Below are positions 1 to 9,271 of a stretch of 56,612 nt of DNA, one piece after another; positions within the stretch are counted from its first letter, which is position 1; each line of letters begins with the position of its first letter. The position numbers and the translations under genes were made by a program. Under the pieces are notes generated by a model. It ran no database searches. It was given only the letters and a program-made list of their open reading frames with translations, and had not been told where the DNA came from. The stretch comes from SOKG01 sp964502665 (GTDB lineage: Bacteria; Chloroflexota; Dehalococcoidia; SZUA-161), in the NCBI GenBank assembly GCA_964502665.1, contig CAZCXP010000002.1:1-56612 (forward strand), in the 5' to 3' direction.

Positions 1-2
1 CT

Positions 3-1643
3 GAAGAGCACGACACGAGGCTGGACCTTCTTTATGAAGTCGGCAGAAAAACGAGTTCAGTCCCAGAACTGGCAAATCTGGTTGACCAGATCATGGACAT
101 GACTGAGAAAACTCTGAAGGCTTCAGCTTCATCGGTGCTTTTGCTTGACCAGGAGAAGCAAGAGCTATGCTTCCAGTTCGTTCACGGCCCCGCAGAAGGA
201 GTGCTAAAGGAGGCGACGCTCGGTGCGCAAACTGGCATCGCTGGCTGGGTCGCCCGCCATGGTGAACCGTCAATCGTCAATGATGTAACCCATGATGAAC
301 GTTTCTGCAAAGATGTGGACGAAGTCACCGGTTTTGACACTAGGTCTGTCATGTGTGCGCCTCTGGTAGTATGTGGCAAGGTATTAGGTGTAATTGAAGT
401 ACTCAACAAACTGGACGGAAGTGACTTCAACGAGCAGGATCTGGAAGCCCTGGTGGCAGTAGCCTCAACCGCTGCTATGGCGATCGAGCTCAAGCACGCA
501 GAGGAGAAGTCGCGTGCATCGGGAGAACACTACTCCGCACTGGTCGCCAGTCTTACTGATGCGGTCTTCAAGATCAAGGACGGAGTAGTTACCTGGTGCA
601 ATGAGAGAGCCGAGGAGATCTATGGCTATCCGAAGGACGAGCTGATTGCCAAGGATGCCAGTTTCTTTTTCCCGAGCGAGATCGGCCCATCAGAGTTGGC
701 TGGGGAAATATCCGCCGCGACAAAAGAACGAGGCCCTTTCTGTGGTACAACCAAGTTCCGAAAAAAGGATGGAAGCCTTGTAGATATCGAGTATTGCGTC
801 TCGCAGATACAGGGGGGATATCCAACTGAATTAGTCGCAGTCGCCCGTGATATCACCGAGCGCAAGCGAATGGAGGAGGAGAGAAAGAAGCTGGAGCAGC
901 AGCTTCAAATTGCTGGACGGTTGGCTGCAGTTGGCGAGCTGGCAGCAGGTATTGCCCACGAGTTGGGCAACCCCTTGGCCGCAGTCCAGGGCTTCGCCCA
1001 GTTTCTAGCGCAAAGCGATAATCTGGACGAACAGACAAAGTTGGATGTGCAAACCATCTACGACGAGGCGCAACGCGCGACAAACATCATGAGCAGCCTG
1101 CTTTCCATCGCTTACAGGCGTGAGCCCCGGAAACGCCCTGTCTCCCTCAATGAAGTCCTTGAGAAAAGCCTGGAAATCCACACCTATGCTATGAAGGTCA
1201 ACAACATGGAGGTGGTGACAAGACTGGATCCCAACCTGCCGCAGACGATGGCCGACTTCCATCAGATGCAGCAGGTCTTTGCGAACATTATCACCAACGC
1301 TGAGCAGGCCATGACGGAGGCGCACGGCCGAGGGAAACTCTTCATCAGCACCCAAAGGGCGGGCGGAATGATCCAAGTAACGTTTACCGACGATGGGCCG
1401 GGTATCTCGGAAGAGAACCTCAACAGGATATTTGACCCGTTCTTCACCACGAAGGCTGTGGGAAAAGGGACTGGCTTGGGGCTCAGCATCTCGTTTGGGA
1501 TTGTTCATGAACATGGTGGTCATTTATATGCCAGGAGCAAACTCGGCGAGGGAGCGACTTTTGTGGTAGAAATACCCATTGACCCCAAGAGTCAGCCGTT
1601 TGCTGGGCAGCCCGACTTAATCGACGGTCCGGCGGGTTCGTAA
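3..1643 (+). CDS. GAF-PAS sensor histidine kinase (5' truncated by window)
   Basis: The reading frame is open from base 3, so the start lies outside the window; the first internal ATG is at 93. The upstream codons (RLDLLYEVG) match the N-terminus of the GAF protein at 4638, so they belong to the protein. Domains in order: GAF (about the first 150 visible residues), PAS (about 175-285), HisKA with the phospho-acceptor His in IAHELGNP (codon at 957-959), and a HATPase with N-box NIITNAEQAM, G1 box DDGPGI and GTGLGLSI. No membrane segment is visible, so it is probably a cytoplasmic sensor kinase. No response regulator follows directly. Family assignment is firm; the ligand is unknown. Confidence 0.93.
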   Translation, partial: EEHDTRLDLLYEVGRKTSSVPELANLVDQIMDMTEKTLKASASSVLLLDQEKQELCFQFVHGPAEGVLKEATLGAQTGIAGWVARHGEPSIVNDVTHDERFCKDVDEVTGFDTRSVMCAPLVVCGKVLGVIEVLNKLDGSDFNEQDLEALVAVASTAAMAIELKHAEEKSRASGEHYSALVASLTDAVFKIKDGVVTWCNERAEEIYGYPKDELIAKDASFFFPSEIGPSELAGEISAATKERGPFCGTTKFRKKDGSLVDIEYCVSQIQGGYPTELVAVARDITERKRMEEERKKLEQQLQIAGRLAAVGELAAGIAHELGNPLAAVQGFAQFLAQSDNLDEQTKLDVQTIYDEAQRATNIMSSLLSIAYRREPRKRPVSLNEVLEKSLEIHTYAMKVNNMEVVTRLDPNLPQTMADFHQMQQVFANIITNAEQAMTEAHGRGKLFISTQRAGGMIQVTFTDDGPGISEENLNRIFDPFFTTKAVGKGTGLGLSISFGIVHEHGGHLYARSKLGEGATFVVEIPIDPKSQPFAGQPDLIDGPAGS

Positions 1644-2386
1644 ACGGAGGCAAATGCGTTGATGGTAGTGGCGCTGTAGGACGAGAACGTGTTCCGCTTG
1701 CAGTGCAGAAGTGGTGCTCCAACACTGGTTCCAACTTCTTGTCGCTCTAGGCTAGTTTTCCCCGAGCCTCCTTGAGAGGTATATCAAAGGCGGCAAGCTA
1801 ACTCGCTTCTGCTTAACCTCATATCTACATTTTTGGCCCTCTTTCTTCCTCGGGATGATGCGATACTCAAAAGTAATACCCCTATCACGCTGTGTCTGCC
1901 TATTTGCTTTTCTTGCGACAATCCGCTTCTCCCGAGAGCTGAAGCAATGCTTTGCCTTGGGGCTCAACCTATCTGCACGAGTATGACAAAAGCCTTCGTT
2001 TTACATTGGTTTACCATCTTGGGCCCCGTCGAGAGGGATATGGAGGCCCGTTCGTCACCCAAGTACTTTAGTTCCCAACAAGCGGTTACTAAATACACCT
2101 ATGTCAGAGGACTAAATGACTATATTGAATACGTCGAAGCAGTGTTACAGTACTTAGTGGAATGTAGGCCAAGACTATTCTTTCGGAGTTATTTGGCCGT
2201 ATGCGATCGCGACGAAGAAGGCATTTCCTCACAGGCTTGCTCATTGCCAGCTGCGTCGGCGCCGCCTTTTGTATAGGGCCCCTTATGGCAAAAGGGAAAC
2301 GAGGGCCAATCAAAGCATATGAAGTGATGGATATTCGGGAGGAGTCGGGAAACTAGACAGCACATGGCGAGGAAAGTGTAACAGTT
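1644..2386. other. Intergenic stretch with no convincing gene
   Basis: About 740 bp separate the kinase from the sigma factor. An open frame at 1833-2276 has no recognisable domain, no good ribosome site and an unnatural composition, so I do not call it. I see no clear promoter, hairpin or repeat. Confidence 0.5.
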
Positions 2387-3019
2387 ATGGATTCTATTCG
2401 TTATATAGTTGGTGAAGAGAGCGCGGCTCGACATGTCAGTGAGGCCAAGAGCTGCGAAGATGATAGGGTTCGAAGTCTAGTTGCAAGTGCTGCCAGTGGA
2501 AATATTGAAGCCTATGGGGAACTTTATAGCACCTACCTTGACCGCATCTACAGGTATGTTTTCCATCAGGTTGGGAATAGAACCACAGCCGAGGATCTTA
2601 CGCAGGAAGTATTCGTAAAAGCCTGGAAAGGCATTGGCAAATTCAAGCGGAAGGGGCGACCATTTTCAGCATGGCTTTATCGCATAGCCCATAACCACGT
2701 TATCGACTATTTTCGCACAAGCCGGCAACACCAATCTTGGGAAGTGGAATTGCTGGCTGACGATAGTGATCATGAGCAAGAGGCAGAAGGAAAGCAAATA
2801 CAGCGACTACTGTTGAAGGCAATATCTTGTCTACCTCAACAACAGAAGCAGCTCATCATACTCAAGTTCATTGAGGGTCTAGACAACTGCGAGATTGAAC
2901 CGATTATGGGCAAGAGGCAGGGAGCTATAAGAGTGATGCAAATGCGAGCCCTAGCTGCACTGCGCCAGAGACTGAGCGAGGAGATGGGAGAATGCGGGCT
3001 GAACTATCAAAGGCTTTAG
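2387..3019 (+). CDS. ECF-type RNA polymerase sigma factor
   Basis: 210 residues with sigma-70 region 2 (about 40-110; DLTQEVFVKAWKGI and FSAWLYRIAHNHVIDYFR) and region 4 (about 145-195; ISCLPQQQKQLIILKF followed by the helix-turn-helix). This is the layout and length of an extracytoplasmic-function sigma factor, which directs RNA polymerase to a stress or envelope regulon. The next gene, a membrane FecR-domain protein, overlaps its 3' end by 28 bp, the usual arrangement for a sigma factor and its membrane regulator. The first ATG (2387) has only a weak, distant GAGGA, so the true start may be slightly downstream. Confidence 0.93.
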   Translation: MDSIRYIVGEESAARHVSEAKSCEDDRVRSLVASAASGNIEAYGELYSTYLDRIYRYVFHQVGNRTTAEDLTQEVFVKAWKGIGKFKRKGRPFSAWLYRIAHNHVIDYFRTSRQHQSWEVELLADDSDHEQEAEGKQIQRLLLKAISCLPQQQKQLIILKFIEGLDNCEIEPIMGKRQGAIRVMQMRALAALRQRLSEEMGECGLNYQRL

Positions 3020-4626
3020 ATGACTGTCTATCACGCATAAGTAAGGGTGAGGCAATGGAGACTTGTGTTGCTGATTTCCCGCACCTACGCCAGCAATTGG
3101 AGCCATTGCTATCTACTGCCTCTTTTATCTCCACTACGCCCAGAGTCTCGCCCTCAGAACAATATAGAATGGTATCAAGGGTTCGACTCATGGCGCAGCT
3201 CCACGAAAGGTCTATTCGAGCCGAAGCCGCAAAGCGACCAAGAGAGGCACAAGCCAAAGCGCTGAGAATTCCATGGAGAAGATTAGTACACGCGCCAATC
3301 GTGCCGCGTGCACTATCTTTTGCGGGGATATTCCTTTTGCTCATTGCGATTGGAGGCAGTCTCTTTATGATCTTCAGCCTCAGCTCTTCGTTGCAGCCTG
3401 CCGCACTAGCTTCTCAGTGCACCGTTAGCATCCTCAGCGGAAGTGTCGAGGTACAAACGCCAGGTTCACATACCTGGCAGCAGGCTGACGATGGCATGAC
3501 TCTAGCTGCGGGTAGCAGGGTTAAGACCGCGGAGGGCTCGCATGCCGTACTAACTTTCTTTGAGGGAAGCAGCATCAAGCTCGAGCCCTGTACCGATATC
3601 CAAATTCAGCGAGTCGAGCATGTCGACAAACGCTCCACTGAGGTTGTCCTAAAACAGTGGTTGGGCAAGACTTGGTGTCGCGTGGTAAAGACGATAGATC
3701 CCGGCTCGCGCTACGAGATACAGACGCCCTCGGCTGTGGCCTTAGTGCGGGGCACTCTGTTTGAGACCGAGGTGGATGAAACAGGGTTGACGACGGTTCG
3801 TACGACTGAGGGACTAATTAGTGTGAGCGCGCAAAACGAAGAGGTGTTGTTGCCAGCGGGTCAGGAAGTGAGTGTAGAGTTTGGAGCCCCTCCGGCTGAA
3901 CCCCAGTCAGCACCTCCGGCGGATACCGAGCTTGTCATTGCTGTCAGTATGCCTGCCGTGGCCTCGGTATGTGACCCCACCGGTTCAAGCACGGGATATT
4001 TGCCAAACGGCTTCGAGTTCAATCAAATCACAGGGGCACAATCTACATCACCGTCTGAGGGCACTCAGGTCATTACCATACCAAATCCTGTGGCTGGCGC
4101 GTATTCCCTTGTGTTGCGCTGTATTGCTGACGGGACAATCCAGGTTAACCTGGCATGTCTGTACAAAGGGGAATCAGTGTTTGCGCACGCCAGTGCACAT
4201 GAAGTAACTGCCGGTAGCGCGTGGCTGATTTCATTTACCCTGCAGATCGAGGGCGGCGAATTTATCAGCGCTGCCGTAGACCCTATAGAGCCCCTGAGTC
4301 AAGCGCCTGAGAAGATAGTGCAGACGGAGCTGGCGGAAACCTCGCTGGTTCCTATCGAGCCGCCTGAGGAATCTGGGCAACCTGCTGATACCGAACAAGA
4401 CTACACTCTGGCGGTAGTCAGTTCCGCCGGTGGCACGCTAGCTGAACCTGGCCAGGGGGTCTTATTCTACAGTGCCGGTACTGTGGTCGATCTTATTGCT
4501 GAACCTGACGAGGGCTGGGAGTTTGATAGCTGGACGGGTAACGTCGCTGACCGGTTCTCACCTGTTACCACCATCACCATGAATCAGGCTCAGGTAGTCA
4601 CCGCCAACTTTGTCCTTCGCGATTAG
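2992..4626 (+). CDS. FecR-domain membrane protein, probable sigma-factor regulator
   Basis: 544 residues. The ATG at 2992 has GGGAG just upstream and lies inside the end of the sigma gene, so translation is probably coupled. N-terminal cytoplasmic part (1-105), one membrane helix (about 107-130), then an external FecR domain (about 145-300; GSRVKTAEGSHAVLTFFEG and ALVRGTLFETEV), a middle region without a recognised fold, and a C-terminal InlB-B-type repeat (about 470-544; GWEFDSWTGN ending in VTANF). I infer an anti-sigma or signal-transducing partner of the adjacent sigma factor; FecR domains are known in such systems, but the N-terminus shows no canonical zinc anti-sigma motif. Confidence 0.8.
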   Translation: MRAELSKALDDCLSRISKGEAMETCVADFPHLRQQLEPLLSTASFISTTPRVSPSEQYRMVSRVRLMAQLHERSIRAEAAKRPREAQAKALRIPWRRLVHAPIVPRALSFAGIFLLLIAIGGSLFMIFSLSSSLQPAALASQCTVSILSGSVEVQTPGSHTWQQADDGMTLAAGSRVKTAEGSHAVLTFFEGSSIKLEPCTDIQIQRVEHVDKRSTEVVLKQWLGKTWCRVVKTIDPGSRYEIQTPSAVALVRGTLFETEVDETGLTTVRTTEGLISVSAQNEEVLLPAGQEVSVEFGAPPAEPQSAPPADTELVIAVSMPAVASVCDPTGSSTGYLPNGFEFNQITGAQSTSPSEGTQVITIPNPVAGAYSLVLRCIADGTIQVNLACLYKGESVFAHASAHEVTAGSAWLISFTLQIEGGEFISAAVDPIEPLSQAPEKIVQTELAETSLVPIEPPEESGQPADTEQDYTLAVVSSAGGTLAEPGQGVLFYSAGTVVDLIAEPDEGWEFDSWTGNVADRFSPVTTITMNQAQVVTANFVLRD

Positions 4627-4637
4627 GGTAATGGGAG

Positions 4638-5930
4638 TTGGGAATGGGGCTCAATATATTCGGAACTTACGAGGGGCAGCAAGCAATTCATCCTGCGCGC
4701 TTTGGCAACAAAGCTCGGCAAACCATGAACCGTGCGACACATGCTGAAAGGCACGACGTTAGGCTGGATCTTCTCTACGAGGTGGGCAAGAAGGCAACAT
4801 CGGCCTCACAAGTATCAAGGATGGTGGACGAAATTGTGACCATGACTCGGCAAACGCTAAAAGCTTCAGCCTCATCAGTGCTCTTGGTCGACGAAGAGAT
4901 GCAAGAGTTGTTCTTCGAATTTGCCGATGGCGCAGCCGGCGGGATGCTCAGACAGGTGAGACTGAGCATTGACTCTGGCATCGCTGGCTGGGTCGCTCGC
5001 CATAGGGAACCGCTTGTCGTTAATGATGTGACTAAGGATCCGCGTTTCTGCAGAGACATCGATGAGACTACGGGTTTTGTAACCAGATCCATTATTTGCG
5101 CACCACTACTGGTGCACGGCAACATCACAGGTGTAATTGAAGTGCTCAACAAGCTGGACGGGAGCGACTTCACTCAGCAGGATTTGGAGACCCTCGTATC
5201 AGTAGCGTCAACCGCCGCGATTGCCATTGAGAATAGCAAGCTTCACCAGTCACTGATAGACGGGTACAAAGGCACCATTAGAGCACTGGCTGCAGCCGTC
5301 GATGCCAAAGACCCATATACTCGCGGGCACTCTCAGCGGGTAGCGGAATATGCTCTACTAGGTGGACCTGAGCTTTCATTTTCGCTGGAAGAGCTGGAGG
5401 TTCTCGAATATGCTGGCATTCTTCATGACGTGGGGAAAATAGGCATCCCTGACGGCATACTAAGCAAGGGTGGGCGGCTCACAGCGGAGGAGTATTGCAT
5501 AATGTCCGAACATCCTGTGATAGGCGCCAGTATCGTAGATGGCATTCCATTCATGAACGCAGCGAGACCGCTCATTCTTCATCACCACGAGAAGTATGAC
5601 GGTACTGGTTATCCGGTAGGGCTAGAAGGTACCGATATCCCCATGGGCGCTCGTCTTCTGGCTGTCGCAGATACTTTTGACAGCATAACTACCGACCGTC
5701 CGTACCGGGCAGCACTAGGTGTGTCCTATGCTATTAGTGAGTTGCGCAGGTGCTCTGGTACGCAGCTCTGCCCCACTGCTGTGGAAGCGTTTGTTTCCGG
5801 CTTTGAGAAGCGCCGACAGTCTTCAGTCCAGCGCAGGTCACAAATTCCTTCCGCTGCAAGCACTGTGGGCAGCCCGCACCCGGCCTGGAAGAAGAGGGTC
5901 TTGAGCTTCTCAACGGCACTGTGGAAGTAG
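4638..5930 (+). CDS. GAF / HD-GYP domain protein, frameshifted near the 3' end
   Basis: Twelve bp after the FecR gene. GAF domain at about 40-195, strikingly similar to that of the kinase at 3-1643 (shared LKASASSVLL, SGIAGWVARH-like and GVIEVLNKLDGSDF blocks), then an HD-GYP domain (about 205-395) with LHDVGKIGIP, HHHEKYDGTGYP and ADTFDSITTDRPYR. HD-GYP domains hydrolyse cyclic-di-GMP or related dinucleotides; the metal-binding His/Asp residues are present. After about 5806 the frame loses protein character while another frame becomes open and continues to 6184, so the last 35 or so residues given here are probably not native. Confidence 0.85.
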   Translation: MGMGLNIFGTYEGQQAIHPARFGNKARQTMNRATHAERHDVRLDLLYEVGKKATSASQVSRMVDEIVTMTRQTLKASASSVLLVDEEMQELFFEFADGAAGGMLRQVRLSIDSGIAGWVARHREPLVVNDVTKDPRFCRDIDETTGFVTRSIICAPLLVHGNITGVIEVLNKLDGSDFTQQDLETLVSVASTAAIAIENSKLHQSLIDGYKGTIRALAAAVDAKDPYTRGHSQRVAEYALLGGPELSFSLEELEVLEYAGILHDVGKIGIPDGILSKGGRLTAEEYCIMSEHPVIGASIVDGIPFMNAARPLILHHHEKYDGTGYPVGLEGTDIPMGARLLAVADTFDSITTDRPYRAALGVSYAISELRRCSGTQLCPTAVEAFVSGFEKRRQSSVQRRSQIPSAASTVGSPHPAWKKRVLSFSTALWK

Positions 5931-6184
5931 CACTGCCGCCTCCAATAAGCCCAGAGCCAATGCTGCAAATCCATAAGCACTTGAAAGAAACCCCTCACTT
6001 GGATGTCTTGAATCTCGGAGGATCGGTAGACAAGGGCATCACTATTAGAATCTCCGTGGGGATCCCCACCCCACTTCTAAGCGTCCTTGGAGAGCTGCCG
6101 GGAGTAGATCAAGTGTCAGAAGAACTGCCCGGTGCTGACAGCGCGGTGAAGTACCAGCCATCCGCCTCGCAGCTCAGCGTGTGA
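5807..6184 (+). pseudogene. Out-of-frame C-terminal extension of the HD-GYP protein
   Basis: Frame 2 is open from 5807 to the stop at 6184 and encodes a plausible domain: a CKHCG zinc-knuckle-like start, then LELLNGTVEVALPPP and LNLGGSVDKGITIRIS, ending soon after GVDQVSEELPG. It has no start codon or ribosome site of its own and directly continues the HD-GYP gene after a one-base shift somewhere in 5807-5840. I read it as the original C-terminus of that protein, separated by a true frameshift or a base error in the assembly. Confidence 0.6.
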
Positions 6185-6678
6185 AGTTGCTCCCCAAAGA
6201 AGTCGTTTCGGAGCACCCGACGTCACTACGCGCGCACTTGGCTTGCTTCAAGTTGGATATCTGGTAATTTAACTGGAGAACATTGGAGTGTGTTGTGGCT
6301 GTGGTCCTGACGAAGGTTGGGGAAACGTTGGGTAAGCGCAAGGAACGAGGTAGCTGTCAGGAGGGGTTTGCAGAGAATCTGCAAAAATTAGGCGGTTCTT
6401 CTACCAACGAGAGACTAATTGTGAGAAAACGGTAGAAAATTTGGACAAACTAACGCTATGGGGAAATATAGGGATCCCGCCACCCTTCTTGTGCCAACAA
6501 CCTCTCCCGAATCGAACGAAACATCGTTTGTTTGCTACCTAATGAATAGTGTTTCATCTTGACCGCCGGATAAAAAGGTGATATGCTCTTGCCAGTGCGC
6601 TAGGAATTTGGCTGGAATTTGAGCGAACTGTTCGCGCTTCAATCTGTATAAAACAAGTGCTAAGGAGTAAGAACATCG
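6185..6678. other. Intergenic region
   Basis: Nothing firm. A 50-codon frame starting TTG at 6283 (stop 6435) follows a weak GGAG and looks mildly protein-like (VGETLGKRKERG), but has no recognisable domain. Confidence 0.4.
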
Positions 6679-6849
6679 ATGGGTTTCCTCAATAAGCTCT
6701 TTCGTCGCCCCCCTCCATACGCCGTCCAACTCGGCCGCAATGATCCCTGCTGGTGTGGCAGTGGGAGGAAGTACAAGCACTGCCATCATGAATCAGATCA
6801 GAAGTACTTCGCTCGCGTTCGCAGCTCCACCTGCAGACAGTCTACCTGA
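6679..6849 (+). CDS. Small SEC-C motif protein
   Basis: 56 residues, starting at ATG 6679 with AAGGAG at 6662-6667. The core GRNDPCWCGSGRKYKHCH is a textbook SEC-C motif, the zinc-binding tail also found at the C-terminus of SecA; here CxC and the later C-H pair supply the ligands. The preceding MGFLNKLFRR is short and basic. Free-standing SEC-C proteins are common, and their role (zinc-dependent contact with SecB or other partners) is only partly known. It stands alone between the sensor cluster and the hydrogenase operon. Confidence 0.85.
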   Translation: MGFLNKLFRRPPPYAVQLGRNDPCWCGSGRKYKHCHHESDQKYFARVRSSTCRQST

Positions 6850-7293
6850 AGCACTTAGGTGGAGGTGAGTTCACCTCCTGCCCCACTCCTCTCAAAGAGG
6901 AATTAGACGGTTTCACATCGGTATGCAAACCAAGCCTGATCCATCGTTGTGCTTGGCAGCAAGTCATAACAGTCCACTTGGTGCGGTTGGCTCAACGATA
7001 TTGCAGAATGTGCAATGCCGACTAAGACTGACCTCTAAGCAAAGGCGAACACTGCCTTGAAAATCATATTTGAAGTTCTAGCTATTGAACGACTCGGGGA
7101 GCCAAACAGGATAAAATCAAGAACTCTAGTTTTCAGCAGGGTCTTCTTGATAGCAGCGAGGCCGGGTAGATAGCCCGGCCTCTTGCATACTTTGTGACGG
7201 ATTGTTCAGTTCGGAAAGGGCTCCCAGGGGAAATGCGTGTTGTCTCCGAGTTCAAACCCTATTGGCTTGCCAAACGGGAACACATGCTATGAT
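6850..7293. other. Intergenic region downstream of the hydrogenase operon
   Basis: No gene is apparent. Apart from the GC-rich hairpin at 7158-7182 I see no ordered structure. Confidence 0.5.
7158..7182. terminator. GC-rich hairpin, possible bidirectional terminator
   Basis: GAGGCCGGG (7158-7166) and CCCGGCCTC (7174-7182) form a perfect 9-bp stem with a 7-nt loop. It lies 112 bp beyond the stop of the minus-strand hydrogenase operon and downstream of the plus-strand SEC-C gene. There is no long T-run on either side, so rho-independent termination is only moderately supported. Confidence 0.5.
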
Positions 7294-8721
7294 CTAATTT
7301 GCCCTTCTCTCGTCAACCACTTCACCAGTGGCGGACACCAATTGAATTACCATAGGCATCTGACCTAGGGCATGTGTGGCACAGGATAAGCAGGGGTCAT
7401 AGCAGCGAATGGCAGCTTCGACCCGGTTGAGTATCCCTTCATTAAGCTTCCCAGCTTTGATGAATCCCTTAGCTACTTGGAAGACAGCGCGGTTCATCGC
7501 AGCATTGTTGTGACCGGTGGCCACAATCAGGTTGACTTTGCGAATCATACCGCTTGGGTCTATCCAGTAGTGATGGATAAGGGTCCCCCTCGGGGCTTCA
7601 ACCACGCCTACTGCCTCTTCGTTGAACCTGGAGGAGGTGACCCATATCTCCGTGGAGCAGATGAGGTCATCTTCTACGAGGGACTTTATCCTTTCAGCGG
7701 CATATAGCGCTTCGATCATTCGGGCGTAATGGTAGTATAATGACCCCTCCACCACCCCATTATTGCTCAGCTTCTTGAAGCTCTCAAACTCTTCATTGGC
7801 CAGAGGGGTGCTGATCCCATCAGCGATATTCAGTCTCCCCAGCGGTCCCACGCGGTAAATTCCTTCAGGGTAACCCTTCTTCTTATAATAGGGGAATTTG
7901 AGGTAAGACCAATCCTCCACCCTCTCTTCAATGATGGAAAGGTAATCGCTGGGATCGACCCCGTCTTCCAGAGTAACCCCTTTATCATCTCTCAACCTCA
8001 GTTTTCCGTCATAAAGCTCGAGGTTGCCTTCATCGTCTATTAGCCCCAGATAACCGGAAGGGAAGCTGGCGAAGCTGGCAGCCTGCTCGCCTTGTTGAGC
8101 ATAGTATTCCTTGATCAGGTGAACAGCGAGCTGGACGTCAGCGATAACCCCGTCCACCTGCTGAAGGATTTTCTCACGCTCCTCGGGCGGAAGCGCCTTA
8201 TTCATCCCACCGGGGATGGCAGCATTGGGGTGCACCTTTTTGCCGCCAAGGGTCTCCAGTATCTCCTGGCCAAACTTACGCAGCAATACCCCCTTTTTGG
8301 CGATCTCAGGCTGCTCGGCGATGAGCCCCATGATATTTCGCTTGGCTGGCTCGGCGTCCATGCCAAAGAGTAAATCGGGGCTGGCGAGATGGAAGAAATG
8401 GAGCGAGTGAGACTGAACGATCTGAGCCATGTGCATTAGCTGGCGCAGCATCTTCGCTGTTGGCGGTAACTCTACCCCTAACAGGCCGTCGCCAGCCTTA
8501 GCCGAGGCCAGGTGGTGACTTACCGGGCAGATACCGCAAATCCGACTGGTGATGACCGGCATCTCCCAGAACAGCCGCCCTTCACAGAACTTCTCAAACC
8601 CCCGCACCTGGGTCACATGAAACCTGGCATCAGCCACGTCCCCCTGCTCATCGAGATGGATAGTCACCTTCCCATGCCCCTCAACGCGGGTAACGGGCTC
8701 AATCACGATCTTTGTGCTCAT
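7294..8721 (-). CDS. hoxH: [NiFe] hydrogenase large subunit, NAD(P)-linked (HoxH type)
   Basis: 475 residues from ATG 8721, chosen because GAGGAGG (8730-8736) precedes it by 8 bp; an in-frame codon at 8742 is further upstream. The N-terminal L1 motif RICGICPVSHH (about 60-70) and C-terminal L2 motif DPCLSCATH provide the four Cys ligands of the Ni-Fe centre. A tail of about 20 residues after the His is typical of the precursor removed by a maturation protease; one such protease is encoded at 31691. It catalyses reversible H2 oxidation in the cytoplasm. It is last in a five-gene operon, with its ribosome site overlapping the stop of the small-subunit gene. Confidence 0.95.
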   Translation of the reverse strand: MSTKIVIEPVTRVEGHGKVTIHLDEQGDVADARFHVTQVRGFEKFCEGRLFWEMPVITSRICGICPVSHHLASAKAGDGLLGVELPPTAKMLRQLMHMAQIVQSHSLHFFHLASPDLLFGMDAEPAKRNIMGLIAEQPEIAKKGVLLRKFGQEILETLGGKKVHPNAAIPGGMNKALPPEEREKILQQVDGVIADVQLAVHLIKEYYAQQGEQAASFASFPSGYLGLIDDEGNLELYDGKLRLRDDKGVTLEDGVDPSDYLSIIEERVEDWSYLKFPYYKKKGYPEGIYRVGPLGRLNIADGISTPLANEEFESFKKLSNNGVVEGSLYYHYARMIEALYAAERIKSLVEDDLICSTEIWVTSSRFNEEAVGVVEAPRGTLIHHYWIDPSGMIRKVNLIVATGHNNAAMNRAVFQVAKGFIKAGKLNEGILNRVEAAIRCYDPCLSCATHALGQMPMVIQLVSATGEVVDERRAN

Positions 8722-8734
8722 TAAAAAGGCCTCC

Positions 8735-9271
8735 TCAATCAAAGCGCATCATGTCGCTGGGAAGCACAGGAATTCTGCCCTCCAGAAGTTCCGCCACGGC
8801 ATAGTGAATAGCCTTAGAAGAAGGCGGGCATCCTGGAACATAGCAATCAACCTTAACCACCTGGTTTACCGGCTTAACCTGCTCCAAAAGTGGAGGAATG
8901 TCCTCCGAAGAAGGGATTTTGCCCTCTTTGGTGCTCTCAGTCTCAATATAACACCTGCGAAGAACATCCTCCTTGTTGAAAAGATTGCGCATGGCGCATA
9001 TCCCGCCAAAACAGGCGCAGTCACCCCAGGCCATAAGTATCTTGCAGTTGGCTCTCAGCTTCTTGAGCACCTCTTCATCGTTTGTAGTGCTAACTGCTCC
9101 CTCAACGATCCCGACATCGACCGGTGTGAACTCCTTGATATCGGTTATCGGGCTTCTGGTAAATTCCACCTGCTCAGCCAATTCGATTATGGCCTCATCT
9201 ATATCCAGGAAAGACATATGGCAACCTGAGCAGCAATCCAGCCACGCCGTAGCGATCTTAACTTTGGCCAC
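8735..9271 (-). CDS. hoxY: [NiFe] hydrogenase small subunit (HoxY type)
   Basis: 178 residues from GTG 9271. AGGAGG lies 6 bp before this GTG but directly abuts the in-frame TTG at 9277, so GTG is the better start. Cluster ligands are visible: DCCSGCHMS near the N-terminus, WGDCACFGGICAMRN in the middle and PGCPPS near the end, matching the single proximal [4Fe-4S] cluster of short cytoplasmic small subunits without a Tat signal. It passes electrons from HoxH to the diaphorase subunits. It overlaps the upstream subunit gene by 14 bp, indicating translational coupling. Confidence 0.93.
   Translation of the reverse strand: MAKVKIATAWLDCCSGCHMSFLDIDEAIIELAEQVEFTRSPITDIKEFTPVDVGIVEGAVSTTNDEEVLKKLRANCKILMAWGDCACFGGICAMRNLFNKEDVLRRCYIETESTKEGKIPSSEDIPPLLEQVKPVNQVVKVDCYVPGCPPSSKAIHYAVAELLEGRIPVLPSDMMRFD

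Noticed and set aside
1833..2276. 147-codon open frame on the plus strand
   Set aside because: No domain, no ribosome site, composition not protein-like; most likely chance.
6283..6435. 50-codon frame with TTG start
   Set aside because: Weak ribosome site and no similarity that I can recognise; too short to call.
6535..6789. Minus-strand frame across the SEC-C gene
   Set aside because: Shadow of the SEC-C coding region on the opposite strand.
7236..7275. tRNA-like GAGTTCAAACCC stretch
   Set aside because: No acceptor or anticodon stem can be formed around it.
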